The position numbers were made by a program, and so were the translations under genes. Below, in pieces: positions 1 to 9,830 of a stretch of DNA of 64,000 nucleotides. The DNA comes from Marasmius tenuissimus (Eukaryota; Basidiomycota; Agaricomycetes; Agaricales; Marasmiaceae), in assembly GCA_029532415.1 (NCBI GenBank), contig JAQOTA010000057.1:186001-250000 (forward strand), given 5' to 3'. The notes beneath the pieces are model-generated. The model saw only the letters and a list, made by a program, of their open reading frames with translations, was not told the DNA's origin and searched no databases. Position 1 is the stretch's first letter, and every line of letters begins with the position of its first letter.

Positions 1-2
1 AC

Positions 3-2609
3 GCTTATCACCTTGTGCGTATCGCCGACGGTGATGAATACAAGACCGCTTTCCGGACCCGTTACGGCTCATTCGAGTGGCGGGTTATGCCGGAAGGACT
101 ATCCAACGCACCTGCAGTCTTCCAACGCTTCGTCAACAACATTTTCTCCGATATGCTTGATGTTAACGTTTTAGTTTACCTAGACGACATCCTCATCTAT
201 TCCGACGACATTTCCTCTCACAAGAAGCATGTCCGGGAGGTTCTCAAACGCCTCCGGGCAAACGGATTGTACTGCAAAGCCTCCAAGTGCGAATTCCATA
301 CCGATACTATCGAATACCTCGGCTACATTCTTTCGCCGGATGGTCTTCGGATGGATATGTCCAAAGTGGATATCATTACCAAGTGGCCTACGCCGCGCAA
401 AGTTAAGGATATTCAATCTTTCCTCGGCTTTTGCAACTTCTATCGGCGTTTTATCTTCAACTATAGCGCCATCACCGTTCCTTTAACCCGCCTCACTCGG
501 AAAGACATTCGTTGGAACTTCAGCCCGGAATGCCAGGCTGCCTTCGATACTCTGAAAGAGGCATTCACTCATGCTCCTATCCTCACGCACTGGATTCCTG
601 ATCGAGAAATTATTGTGGAAACCGACGCATCCGATTATGCGTTGGCGGCTATCCTCTCTATCCGGACCGACGACGGTGAGATCCATCCTATCGCATTCCA
701 CTCCCGGACTTTCACTCCTCCGGAACTCAACTACGATGTGCACGACAAAGAGCTTCTCGCTATCTTCGAAGCGTTCAAACGTTGGCGGCACTATCTGGAA
801 GGTTCCGAGAATCCGGTTGACGTGGTAACGGATCACAAAAATCTTGAATATTTCACCACTACGAAGATTCTCACCCGACGACAAGTACGCTGGTCCGAGT
901 ACCTCTCTCACTTTAACATGGTAATTCGTTTCCGTCCTGGCAAGCTCGGTGCAAAACCGGACGCTTTGACTAGACGATGGGACGTCTATCCTAAAGAGGG
1001 GGATACGCCTTACGCCCATCTCAATCCACACAACTTCCGACCTGTATTCACTCAGGAACAACTCACCGCTTCCCTCCGCGCTACATTCCTCGAAGGTCCA
1101 GTTCTTCACGCAAGCGTTATCATGGACGTTGAGCAGCTCCATGAAGACATCCGGACTGCTCAGACAGAAGATTCCTCCCTCATGCAACACTTCCGATCCG
1201 CTTCCGACACTTCCGACGAGACTAGATGGACTGTCGACGAGACAGGTTTCCTCCGTTTAGATGACAGAATCTACGTTCCTGAAGCCAACAACCTCCGACT
1301 TAGAATCCTCCAACAATATCATGATCACATCATCTCTGGTCACTTCGGACAGAACCGGACTCTAGAAACCATCCGACGTCAATATACATGGCCCCTCATC
1401 CGAGAGTTCGTGCGAGACTATGTTCGCTCCTGTGTAATTTGTGCACGGAACAAGACTCCACGACATCGGCCATACGGACTTCTACGACCACTTCCGGTTC
1501 CCGCACGACCATGGGACTCTATCTCTATGGACTTCATCGAGGAACTTCCGAACTCTAACGGTTTCAATTCCATCCTAGTTATCATTGACCGCGCTTCGAA
1601 ACAAGCAATCTTCATTCCTACAGACATCCATATCACTTCCGAACAACTCGCTCGACTCTTCGTTATCCATGTGTTCTCTAAGCATGGAGTTCCTCAGCAC
1701 GTCACCTCCGATCGTGGTTCCGAATTCGTTTCCCACTTCATGCGTTCCCTCGGGAAAGCCCTTGACATGAATCTTCATTACACTTCCGGTTATCACCCTT
1801 CTGCCGACGGACAGACTGAACGGGCGAATCAGACGCTTGAGCAGTATATCCGAGTCTACTGTTCTTACCAGCAGGACAACTGGGATGAACTCCTGCCTCT
1901 TGCCGAGTTCGCTTACAACAATGCTCCGAACGCTTCCACTGGAATCTCACCATTCTTTGCCAACAAGGGTTATCATCCGAACATCACCATCCACCCGGAA
2001 CGAGACATGGCTTCCGCCCGTGCACGAGAGTTTGTGGTTGATCTAGATGAGCTTCATTCCATGCTCCGAGAAGAACTTACTCACGCCCAAACCCGTATGA
2101 AGGAACAAAAAGATCGACATCTCCAGCCTCAGCCGGAATGGAAGATTGGCGATAAAGTCATGGTCTCCGCTAAGTACATCAAAACGACCAGACCTACCGC
2201 TAAATTCTCCGAGAAATTCCTAGGTCCTTTCGAGATCATTGCTACACCATCTCCAGTTGCTTATACCCTCCGACTTCCGACTGAATTCCGTACCATCCAT
2301 CCAACTTTCCACGTTTCCCAACTCGAATCCATCCTTCCGAACACCATTCCGAATCGCGTTCAGCCTCCTCCGGGTCCCGTCGAACTCGACACCGGAGAAG
2401 AAGATCATTACGAGATTTCCGAGATCCTAGACTCCAAGATCGACCGTCGTTTCAAGTGCAAGTTACAATATCGCATCCGATGGCTCGGATACGAAGGCAC
2501 TGACAAGGAGTTTTCTTGGGTCACAGCAGACAACTTCAACGCTCCGGACCTCCTCCGAGCATTCCACGAACGCTATCCTTATAAGCCTGGACCTATCGAT
2601 TCTATCTAA
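3..2609 (+). CDS. Gypsy Pol polyprotein C-terminal part (RT-RNase H-integrase-chromodomain)
   Basis: The frame is open through the left edge, so no start codon is visible; the first codons already read as the RT palm segment AYHLVRI. RT carries YLDD at about 174-185. RNase H starts near 620 (VETDASDYALAAI). Integrase has an HHCC zinc finger (about 1322-1452; H..H then CVICARNK) and a DDE core: D in SMDFIEELP, D in SDRGSEF, E in GQTERANQ. The C-terminus is a chromodomain (about 2400-2590; YRIRWLGYEG), which in this family can direct integration toward particular chromatin. The product copies element RNA into cDNA and inserts it into chromosomes. All catalytic residues that can be checked are present. 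The frame ends at TAA 2607-2609. Confidence 0.96.
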   Translation, partial: AYHLVRIADGDEYKTAFRTRYGSFEWRVMPEGLSNAPAVFQRFVNNIFSDMLDVNVLVYLDDILIYSDDISSHKKHVREVLKRLRANGLYCKASKCEFHTDTIEYLGYILSPDGLRMDMSKVDIITKWPTPRKVKDIQSFLGFCNFYRRFIFNYSAITVPLTRLTRKDIRWNFSPECQAAFDTLKEAFTHAPILTHWIPDREIIVETDASDYALAAILSIRTDDGEIHPIAFHSRTFTPPELNYDVHDKELLAIFEAFKRWRHYLEGSENPVDVVTDHKNLEYFTTTKILTRRQVRWSEYLSHFNMVIRFRPGKLGAKPDALTRRWDVYPKEGDTPYAHLNPHNFRPVFTQEQLTASLRATFLEGPVLHASVIMDVEQLHEDIRTAQTEDSSLMQHFRSASDTSDETRWTVDETGFLRLDDRIYVPEANNLRLRILQQYHDHIISGHFGQNRTLETIRRQYTWPLIREFVRDYVRSCVICARNKTPRHRPYGLLRPLPVPARPWDSISMDFIEELPNSNGFNSILVIIDRASKQAIFIPTDIHITSEQLARLFVIHVFSKHGVPQHVTSDRGSEFVSHFMRSLGKALDMNLHYTSGYHPSADGQTERANQTLEQYIRVYCSYQQDNWDELLPLAEFAYNNAPNASTGISPFFANKGYHPNITIHPERDMASARAREFVVDLDELHSMLREELTHAQTRMKEQKDRHLQPQPEWKIGDKVMVSAKYIKTTRPTAKFSEKFLGPFEIIATPSPVAYTLRLPTEFRTIHPTFHVSQLESILPNTIPNRVQPPPGPVELDTGEEDHYEISEILDSKIDRRFKCKLQYRIRWLGYEGTDKEFSWVTADNFNAPDLLRAFHERYPYKPGPIDSI

Positions 2610-2754
2610 GCTCATTTCACACTTCCGACTCCGATTCCGATTATCTTACGATCACTCATGATTCAGACAAAGGCCTTCCGGCCAGGCGACGTTTCAAGAC
2701 TATTCTACAAATACAAAATTCAAGAAACTGTCCGGATTCCGGACGTCCGTTCCT

Positions 2755-3985
2755 CTACTCCTTCATCCTATCTTCATCTTCCTCTTCACCATCAGCATCC
2801 TCCGGAATCGTTTCCGCGCTCTTGACCTTCTTCCGAATGTTCTTCGGAGATTTTGAGGCGGGCCTCTTGCTGGGCCTGGTAGAGGAGCCTTCCTCCCGAT
2901 CGTCCGTGTCCTCCGGTTCCGCGGCGGGTTCGTCTTCTTCCTCCGAGCTATCGTCAAAAGGAACTCCCCAATGTGCCAGGAGAAGTTGGAGGCCCCGGTT
3001 GATCTGTCGCAAGGCCTTCTCTGTATCCGGAGTCAGCCGGAGTCCGACCTCCTTAGCCTTTCCTTTCCGACCACCTCCCGAGCCCTTCGTTTTTTCCGTC
3101 ATGACTGATTCACCCTCGGAACGAGCGCCGCCTCCGGAACGAGCTAAGCTACACTTGCCCTTTTTGATTCTGCACCGGAAACAGGCGTTTTTACCTCCCT
3201 CGCTTTTGGACTGTAAGTCCTCGTTCCTCCGGCATTCCGCATTCCGTGCGATGCATGTCTTACAAGCTGGAAAGCGTCAGTCGACACCGGAATGAAAAAA
3301 AAAAGATAAACCGGACTCACATGTAGGGTTCAATGGTCCCGTACCGACCTCCGCCGGATCCGTGATCTCCACCTCCACTTCCTTCCCTTTCCCTTTCCTC
3401 CCTAGACTCTTCTTCTTTCCGGTCTCTGCTTCCGCTTTCCTTCCTGCTGCGAATCCCGCCTGGAAGACCATTTGTTGGTGCGATGTCAGCAAAGGATAAC
3501 ACTAAAACAAGTCAAAAAATCCGGAAAAAAAAAGAATCCGATCCAGTCGGACACACCCTTTCCCAGTCCCGGTCCAGGGACTCGATGTCGGTGTTGGAAA
3601 AAGAATAGAATTCGGGCTTCACCTGAGGTTCCGGAATCATTCCCCTCGGGACTTCTTCCTCATCCGCCTCTTTCTGCTTCTTTCGGTCCTCCACCCTTGC
3701 GTCCCTTCCGACCTTCCATTCCTGTGCACCCCGCTCCAATTCCGCCTTCTCCGCCTCCCATTCCGCAATCCGTTTCTCAACTTCCGTTTTCTGCTCTTCT
3801 TCCCATTGCTCCCGCGCTTCATCCCATTTCCTCCAAAGCCGGTTCTGTGCGCGTTTCGTAGGCAGGTCGGCGTTCGGATCCACCGTGGGTTCGGGTTCGT
3901 CGTATTCCGGAATATTTTCATCCGGACGAGGGGTAGTGAAAGTGAATCGTGCTGGAGTTGGGGTCCGGGATGGTGTAGGTGACAT
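2755..3985 (-). CDS. Antisense three-exon gene inside the Gypsy element: coiled-coil protein with Zn2Cys6-like cluster
   Basis: Model: exons 3985-3557, 3501-3321 and 3266-2755, with introns of 55 bp (3502-3556, GTGTGT..TTTTAG) and 54 bp (3267-3320, GTGAGT..CCAG). The coding length is 1122 nt, giving 373 aa, and both splices keep the frame. The start ATG at 3985 has a TATATA about 46 bp upstream. Residues about 48-110 are rich in E, K, R and A and look like a coiled coil. Residues 205-242 hold C-x2-C-x6-C, 16 residues, then C-x2-C-x6-C, close to the fungal Zn(II)2Cys6 layout. The C-terminus is acidic and then basic (KKVK). It runs opposite to pol, between pol and the LTR, so it must be transcribed separately. 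A DNA-binding or regulatory role for the element is inference; a captured host gene is the alternative. Confidence 0.75.
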
Positions 3986-4030
3986 TTTATGAGTTGGGGA
4001 ATGAAGTTAGGATTCGCTTGGTGCGCTTCT

Positions 4031-4037
4031 TATATAT
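4031..4037 (-). promoter_or_regulatory. TATA box candidate for the antisense Gypsy gene
   Basis: On the minus strand TATATA lies 46-51 bp before the ATG at 3985, leaving a short pyrimidine-poor leader. The site is outside the LTR, so the antisense gene seems to have its own promoter. Confidence 0.5.
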
Positions 4038-4210
4038 CTTTTTTCTATTTGTTGTCTGTTTGGTTTTCAGAATATTCTTTCATTTTCCAGAACGTTCTAT
4101 CGACTCATCACGATTCTATTGTTTTATGTCTTCTTTCCGAATGCTTCCGAATTTTTACGTTTTACGATTTCTTTCCTTACTTCCTCCGCGGCTCTCGAGG
4201 CGAGAGCCTT

Positions 4211-4223
4211 AAGAGGGGGATAC
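4211..4223 (+). other. Polypurine tract of the Gypsy element
   Basis: AAGAGGGGGATAC directly precedes the LTR start TGTTAC. A purine run at this place primes plus-strand DNA synthesis in LTR retrotransposons. Confidence 0.8.
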
Positions 4224-4938
4224 TGTTACATCCATGCCGGTTCCGGGGTTTCCGAAGGTTTTCCACTCACCTTCCGGAGATTCCAATACTCGGAATCTAC
4301 TTTATGTTTTCTCTTCCTTCACGATCCCTTCCGGAACATGTCTTCGGATTCCGATGTCGTGTTCCCGGTACTTACGGATCGGAGATACATATACACCGAT
4401 TCATTTCCGAGTAGTACGTTTACTCTACATTCCGACATTCCGCTTTCCATTCTGTCATGACTCATCCCGTACATTCCATTCTGACACTTCATATCCGATT
4501 CATCTCCGACTCCGGGACTTCACCCTCCGTCCCGGATTCCATACTGTACATACTTCCTCTCCCGCTCTTGACTCACTATCGGTACTACGATCTCCGGAAC
4601 CCCTTCGGAGATCTCGGAGATCGATACATATATAAGCTAGATACTTCACGACTTGTATTCCTCAGAATTAAAATCAACTTGGTTTCCGTTTATCTCATTC
4701 GTCTCATTCCGTCTCTTAATCTCTATCTCCTCTTCATCTTTATCTTCCTTTCCTTCCGGTCAAGGACAACTCAACTCAACGGTGTTGTTGGCGAAACCTT
4801 CGACTATTGTCCAGCCATCTGTTCGGCCTTCCGGTCGTCGGAATCTCTCCAGCTCCGACTAGTCCATTCCGGCACGTCGGCTTTCGTCTCTTCCGCTCGG
4901 ACCTCCGTCCGGGCTGTCATATCCGCACGATCCTAACA
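4224..4938 (+). repeat. 3' LTR of the left Gypsy element (715 bp)
   Basis: It begins TGTTACATCC and ends TCCTAACA, giving the short terminal inverted repeat TGTTA/TAACA usual for LTRs. A TATATAAG box at 4629-4636 could drive transcription starting some 30 bp later. The LTR, like the rest of the element, is strikingly rich in TTCCG/CCGGA words. The right boundary is set by the terminal repeat and by the start of unrelated host coding sequence. Confidence 0.85.
4629..4636 (+). promoter_or_regulatory. TATA box in the Gypsy LTR
   Basis: TATATAAG in the distal half of the LTR is the likely core promoter that would define U3/R in this element. Confidence 0.55.
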
Positions 4939-5003
4939 AGAACACCAATCGTGCGCCAGCCCATCATTCTACATCTGTTTAGGCTGAGATACTTCCTTCT
5001 CAG

Positions 5004-5451
5004 GAACTCCCTTGACCGACTTCGTAGCCTCGAACAAAGTATTAATGAAGAGCTACGGCAGTCCGCAATGTGGTCGTACTTTGACCGGTTGTACTATGAA
5101 TATCAGGCCTGGACATTGTGCGACCCTCGTCCCGAAAAATCTCCGATTGAGCTTCCCTTCAATCTCTTCAACAGCATGACCAACGCTGTCGCCAAGATCG
5201 GGAATGCGATCCTGAACGAATACGGAGCTGGGAAGGAATGGAAGGAATGCCGACGGTTGACAAAACGAATCTGGTACCTCATCCAGTGCATCAACGACAT
5301 GGAGATGGCGGTCTTAGAGGGAAATAACATGCTGGAGACTCGACATACACAGGGCAAACTGCTGTATCAGGACAAGGACGTGCAACACTGGGTCAACCGT
5401 GCCCATGCTCGTGTTTACATTCAGTCTTTGGATGAACAGGCTGGTTTGTAG
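5004..5451 (+). pseudogene. Terminal exon of a host gene cut off by the Gypsy insertion
   Basis: After a good acceptor (CTTCTCAG, ending 5003) an open frame of about 149 codons encodes an alpha-helix-like, charged segment (starts NSLDRLRSLEQS, ends SLDEQAGL) and stops at TAG 5449-5451. I do not recognise the family. The upstream 65 bp to the LTR end at 4938 can be intron. No start codon or earlier exon exists between LTR and exon, so the rest of the gene must lie beyond the retrotransposon, outside the window, or be lost. If the Gypsy element sits in an intron, splicing might still join the halves; I regard it as broken or partial. Confidence 0.55.
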
Positions 5452-6072
5452 TACCTCTCCTTCACTCATGATATTGTACGAAACTACTTATTACAGAGTG
5501 ATTTGGAATAGCATAAAACTCAGATAACTTGACTGCTATCTATCATCTTCACCGTCACTGGCGCTAATATTCCCAACTGTGCGAAGTATTGGCGCTGGCG
5601 TCAAGAACATGGATATCATGGCCCGGCATATGTTTGTTGAGACAAACAGTGCCAGCTCAACAGCTCGTGTGGATATATCCCTTTCGTCTCCTACGTACCA
5701 CCATCCTGTCTCTGAGTGCAACCCAAAGAAGATGAAGACCTTTGTTCTCCTGCTACTTCAAGTTCTTCGCACAACTAAGTCTCGATGGTACTCCTTCAAA
5801 TACTCTTCGAACACCCTTTCGAATACTCTTTCGGGATAACCTTTCGAATACATTCGACTGCGACACTCCGATATGCAAACTTTGCACCTCGTTGCGGCCT
5901 TGACAACGGTTCTAAGTTAGATTCGACGAGGATTTACTTCCGCTCAACCAATCAAATTGCCCCTCCTTCCTTTTTAAGGCGACGCGTTTCTCAAATTTTT
6001 TCTTTTCTTGTCTCCCTTCTCCCACCTTTGTTCCTACTCGAAGAAAAGGCCCACGTAGAGGGCAAAGAAAAA
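5452..6072 (+). promoter_or_regulatory. Intergenic region with probable promoter of the 6073-9830 gene
   Basis: No convincing gene is seen here. A CCAAT box lies at about 5947 and a TTTTTAAG element at about 5971, roughly 100 bp before the start codon, followed by a CT-rich leader as is usual in basidiomycete promoters. Three close copies of CTTTCGAATAC-type words lie at about 5815-5855. Confidence 0.4.
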
Positions 6073-9000
6073 ATGGTCAGTACTACAAACATCTTTGGGG
6101 CAACAATACTTAGCTTACGCCTCCACCACGTAGACAAACACTCGCCTTTCACCCGCTTACTCATTCACTGACCTTTCGGCGGAGGAGGTTGAAGTTGCAA
6201 ATCGTGTTGAAGCTGAGGAGGCTGAACGGCAACGACGAGATCAACAACGACCGGCAGAACAGGCATCAGCATCGATCAGCGGGACCTCGACACCTCTCGC
6301 TTCACCCAGAAAACGCGTGTTCCAACCGACCGCCAATGCCGATCCTTCGATAAGGCGCGTTGCAAAGCAGAGAGCAGAACAACAGCTTGTTGCCAATGCT
6401 GCTACCCACATGCAAGTGCACTCGGACTCCCCAGGCCCATTCGACACTTCTGCCTCTGGGAACGCCCACTCAGTCTCTCCGGGTCCGTTTGGCAATCCTG
6501 CTTCTGGTATGAACGCCTACCCCCCCAATTGCTATCCCTATCCCTACCCCAGCTACCAGCCCGGCGCTCACTATCTATCAAGTATGCAGCCGGGTATGCA
6601 GCCAGGTATGCAGCCGTATATGCAGCCGGGTATGCAGCCGGTTTTGCCGCCTCTCCAACCCCTCCCTCCTGCTCAGTCTGCCTCGACCGCTCCTTCGACT
6701 TCGACTGTGGTTGCCAATGCACCACCAATGTCGGTCCATCCTGTCGCTGATATATCATTGACGTCGAATCATTCCCCCCCAGTAGCCATCTCTACTGCGG
6801 AGGCTGTACCAGCAGCGCCAGAGAAGCCTCGTGATTCTCCAGTGCCCGTTGCTGACACTCCACTTGCTCTGGTTCCCGATCTGACGTCCTCCACTAAGCC
6901 CTCTGAGTCGCAGAGTACGAAGGGCATTCGACCTCAACCCCGCGCAGCCAGCAGTGGTGGAAGACCCTCTCAGGATGATCTTCGCGCCCTTGAAGATCTA
7001 CGTACCGAATTTGATGCAAAGGTGCAAGCCCTCTCCAACTCTACGGGCCTGACCATCCATTACATCCACGACTTCCTCGTCCAGACTGTGAAGGGCCAAC
7101 GGGATCTGAATACCTGGAATAAATTCCAGCCGTACGCACTTGACGATGATAACTTCAAGAGGGAAATAGTAGAGAGATTGGCCGGCACCTCATGCCCCCA
7201 TTTAACTGGTGAGTACGGCCTAAACTCGTCGTATATCCCTATAATAGACTTCTTTCGACAGGTATCAAAACAGACACTACGTCTGTGCAGATTGAGACGG
7301 CATACCATAGCTTCATGGCGGAGCACGGAATAGACGATGCCAAGGTTGTCCTTGCATTTTGGCATGACGCCCATGAGGTCGAGACTACCCAGACGAAGGG
7401 CTCAAGAAAGCGGATCTTCAACACGGCTGTCAGCCAGGTCACCAGTTTGGTCAGTAGAATATTGATTCCTTTTGCCAGCCTGGACTCACCGACTGTTGTA
7501 GGCAAAGACAATGCGCAACAAGCATTCGATTTACGTGTATTGCCTGATGACTGGTGGCATCATTGGCACCGACCAGGAGCTCTCGGCCATCGTTCAGCTT
7601 GGTGAAAGTCAGGGTGTGAGTCACTGACCATCGACCGCCGTCAGATTATAAATCCTGATCATCTTTTTCACAGTTTGCGAACACTGGTTTTTTATTCGGA
7701 GATATACCCTTGCAGTCGATGTTCAAAGCACACATAACGTAAGTTCAACTGTTCATCGTTGAGCGTCAATTGACCAATAGCTTTTATATCCATAGCGATG
7801 GTCTTGCTGTGACCTATACAAATAACCAGCTCGCTGCAATAGCTCGTGAGAGAGGGCTGACACTTACCGGACGTGGCATAGACGAACTCGCGGTGGAAAG
7901 AGATATCCCCAAGGGTCCCACGAACATAAAGGGCGCTGCATCAGGTAGTGGGTCAACGAAGATCATCAAGGCGACCTCATCAGCTACCATCGCCAAACCG
8001 AAGGACAGACATGACATCCTTGCGTTAGTCAAGGGCCGCCTTGGTATGTTCCGTTCCATCTCATTTTTACGTTGCTCTGATCATCTGGTCGCAGCGGAAG
8101 ACATTGGTTCCTTCAGCAAAAAGGGTACTGCGCTCTACTGGGCAACGCTTGCCGAGCAGTGTCTTCAGGATGGTGTTCAAATCACTGGATACCCTCCAAA
8201 CGCAAACTACCCGTGGTCACTCCTCAAGTTGCCGCCAAACGAGCGTACCTGCGGAATCAAAAGTATGTCGAAGGACGATCAAGACCTCATCATCCAGGCA
8301 TGCATAGAACCTAAGGGTTCGGAATACCGGCTCGGGTTTTCGAGAGTTACCAGCGCAGGTAAGCCATGTCATCCCACAACTTGATGCAAACGCTTAGTGC
8401 TTGTTAGACCTCGAACACGATCGCGTGCCCATTCTCATCACTGCCCCCGACGAAGATGGGGAGAAGACCGAGGTCCTATTTTCTGACCTCACAGACTTCC
8501 TGAAACCCAAGAAGATGGTCCACTTCAAGACCGAAGATGTGGCTATCGCTGTCAGTTCGACGTCCGCACCATCTACACCATCCCCTCGAAAAGCTGGTCT
8601 TTGAGTTAGCAAGAACGCTGCAGCCCGGGCCGATGACGATGAGTTTGACGAACTGGCATCGTCAACCTCAGGAACGGAGGATGAGGCACCAACGCCTCAA
8701 GCAAAGAAGGGCCAAGGACAGCCAGCCCCGCCAAAAAAGACTAAAGGTACCATTGCTCCATCCCTGACTCACATACTTCATACCCATCTTATAAAAACAA
8801 CTCGACAGGCATTCGGAGTAAGATCTGCTCCGCGGAAACAATTGAGGATAGCGATGAGATGTTGTCCGGTACGTCGTCTAAGTTTATTTGTTAGTCTTCC
8901 CCGAATACTCAACAACATGTATACACAGGGAGCATGAGCACCACGTCGCCATCGAAGGCTCATCGACGGACTCGCAACCAGTCATCGAGGTCCGCTGGCG

Positions 9001-9830
9001 TTACGGCAACCACTGCTAGCTCATCAGAGCAGCCTAAAGGTACATTGCTTCTACTATTCTAACCTACGAATTCTACGCTAATACGATACGTTGTAGTCGT
9101 TAGGAAATCGTCATCTGGTCAGGAGCCCGGTCCTAAGACCACATCCGAGTTCCGAACTGCTCAGCTCGCTGCGGCGGCAGCGTCGCCAACGAAGCCGGCC
9201 CCCCCTCAGAAACTCACCATGGATGACTTGAAGGATGGTGACTTCAAGCCACTGAATCTTTCAACGAAACGTCCAGCACAGGTGGCCGAGGAAACATCTT
9301 CGGCAAAGAAGAAGAAACCCAATGTTTCGCCGGCACCGCCTACTCCTGGTGCACACGCACCACTTGCAGCAGCGCAACCAATGCCAACGATAGTCCATCG
9401 TCAGCTACCTCCATCGGCTCCTACCTCGACCATCGTCGTCGGACCACCATCGCTTCAGCAAGGGGCATCTTCATCCCCTCCACCGGTTCCTCACTCGACC
9501 ATTCAACATCATCCGAGCATTGCCATCGCTGGACCACCATCACATCATCTCCAGCCTCACCAAGGGACATTCTCCCATTCCCCATACTGGCAATATCCCG
9601 CGTATCTACCGCAACAGGCCTACCCTCACCCTCATTCTCAGAACCCTACGGCATTTCCCCTAGGTACAAACCCAAGCCCGATGATGCAGAGCGCCTATGT
9701 GGGGGTGCCATCAACGCTGCCTCCTTGGACCTCGATGACGCCAGAGCAGCAGCACAAAATGCAGGAGTATTATAACTCCCTTGCTGCCCAACCGCAGTCG
9801 TCAGCGGGGGGGTCTGGGCAACAGCAATAG
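6073..9830 (+). CDS. Eleven-exon host gene of unknown function with one internal TGA
   Basis: Exons: 6073-6075, 6134-7208, 7262-7449, 7502-7615, 7674-7738, 7796-8043, 8095-8358, 8408-8746, 8809-8868, 8929-9039 and 9097-9830. The sum is 3201 nt (1066 aa plus stop), and every junction keeps the frame with GT..AG ends. The first exon is only the ATG. The N-terminus is charged and helical, and a Met-Gln-Pro-Gly repeat lies near 6583-6640. The middle (about 7000-8550) is the only globular-looking part. The tail (9097-9830) is low-complexity and rich in Pro, Ser and Gln. I do not recognise the family. Codon 718 is TGA (8602-8604), with coding character continuing beyond it. A 48-bp candidate intron (8562-8609, donor GTCCGC, acceptor GTTAG) would remove the stop in frame. 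Otherwise the allele is truncated to 717 aa. Confidence 0.7.

Larger units (their letters stand above)
1..4938 (+). mobile_element. Ty3/Gypsy chromodomain retrotransposon, 5' part outside window
   Basis: The visible part runs from inside reverse transcriptase to the end of the 3' LTR. Order: RT, RNase H, integrase and chromodomain (3-2609), an antisense gene (2755-3985), a polypurine tract (4211-4223) and the LTR (4224-4938). The 5' LTR, gag and protease lie left of the window, so target duplication and LTR identity cannot be judged. The pol frame is open with no stops, so the element may be fairly young. The pol-to-LTR spacer of about 1.6 kb is long for this family and is mostly occupied by the antisense gene. 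Confidence 0.95.

Noticed and set aside
483..1190. 235-codon open frame antisense to Gypsy pol
   Set aside because: It lies wholly opposite conserved RNase H/RT coding sequence, has no splice partners and no recognisable motif; a shadow of pol codon structure.
2822..3295. 157-codon plus-strand frame opposite the antisense zinc-cluster gene
   Set aside because: Its complement has the ordered cysteine motif and splice sites; this side has neither.
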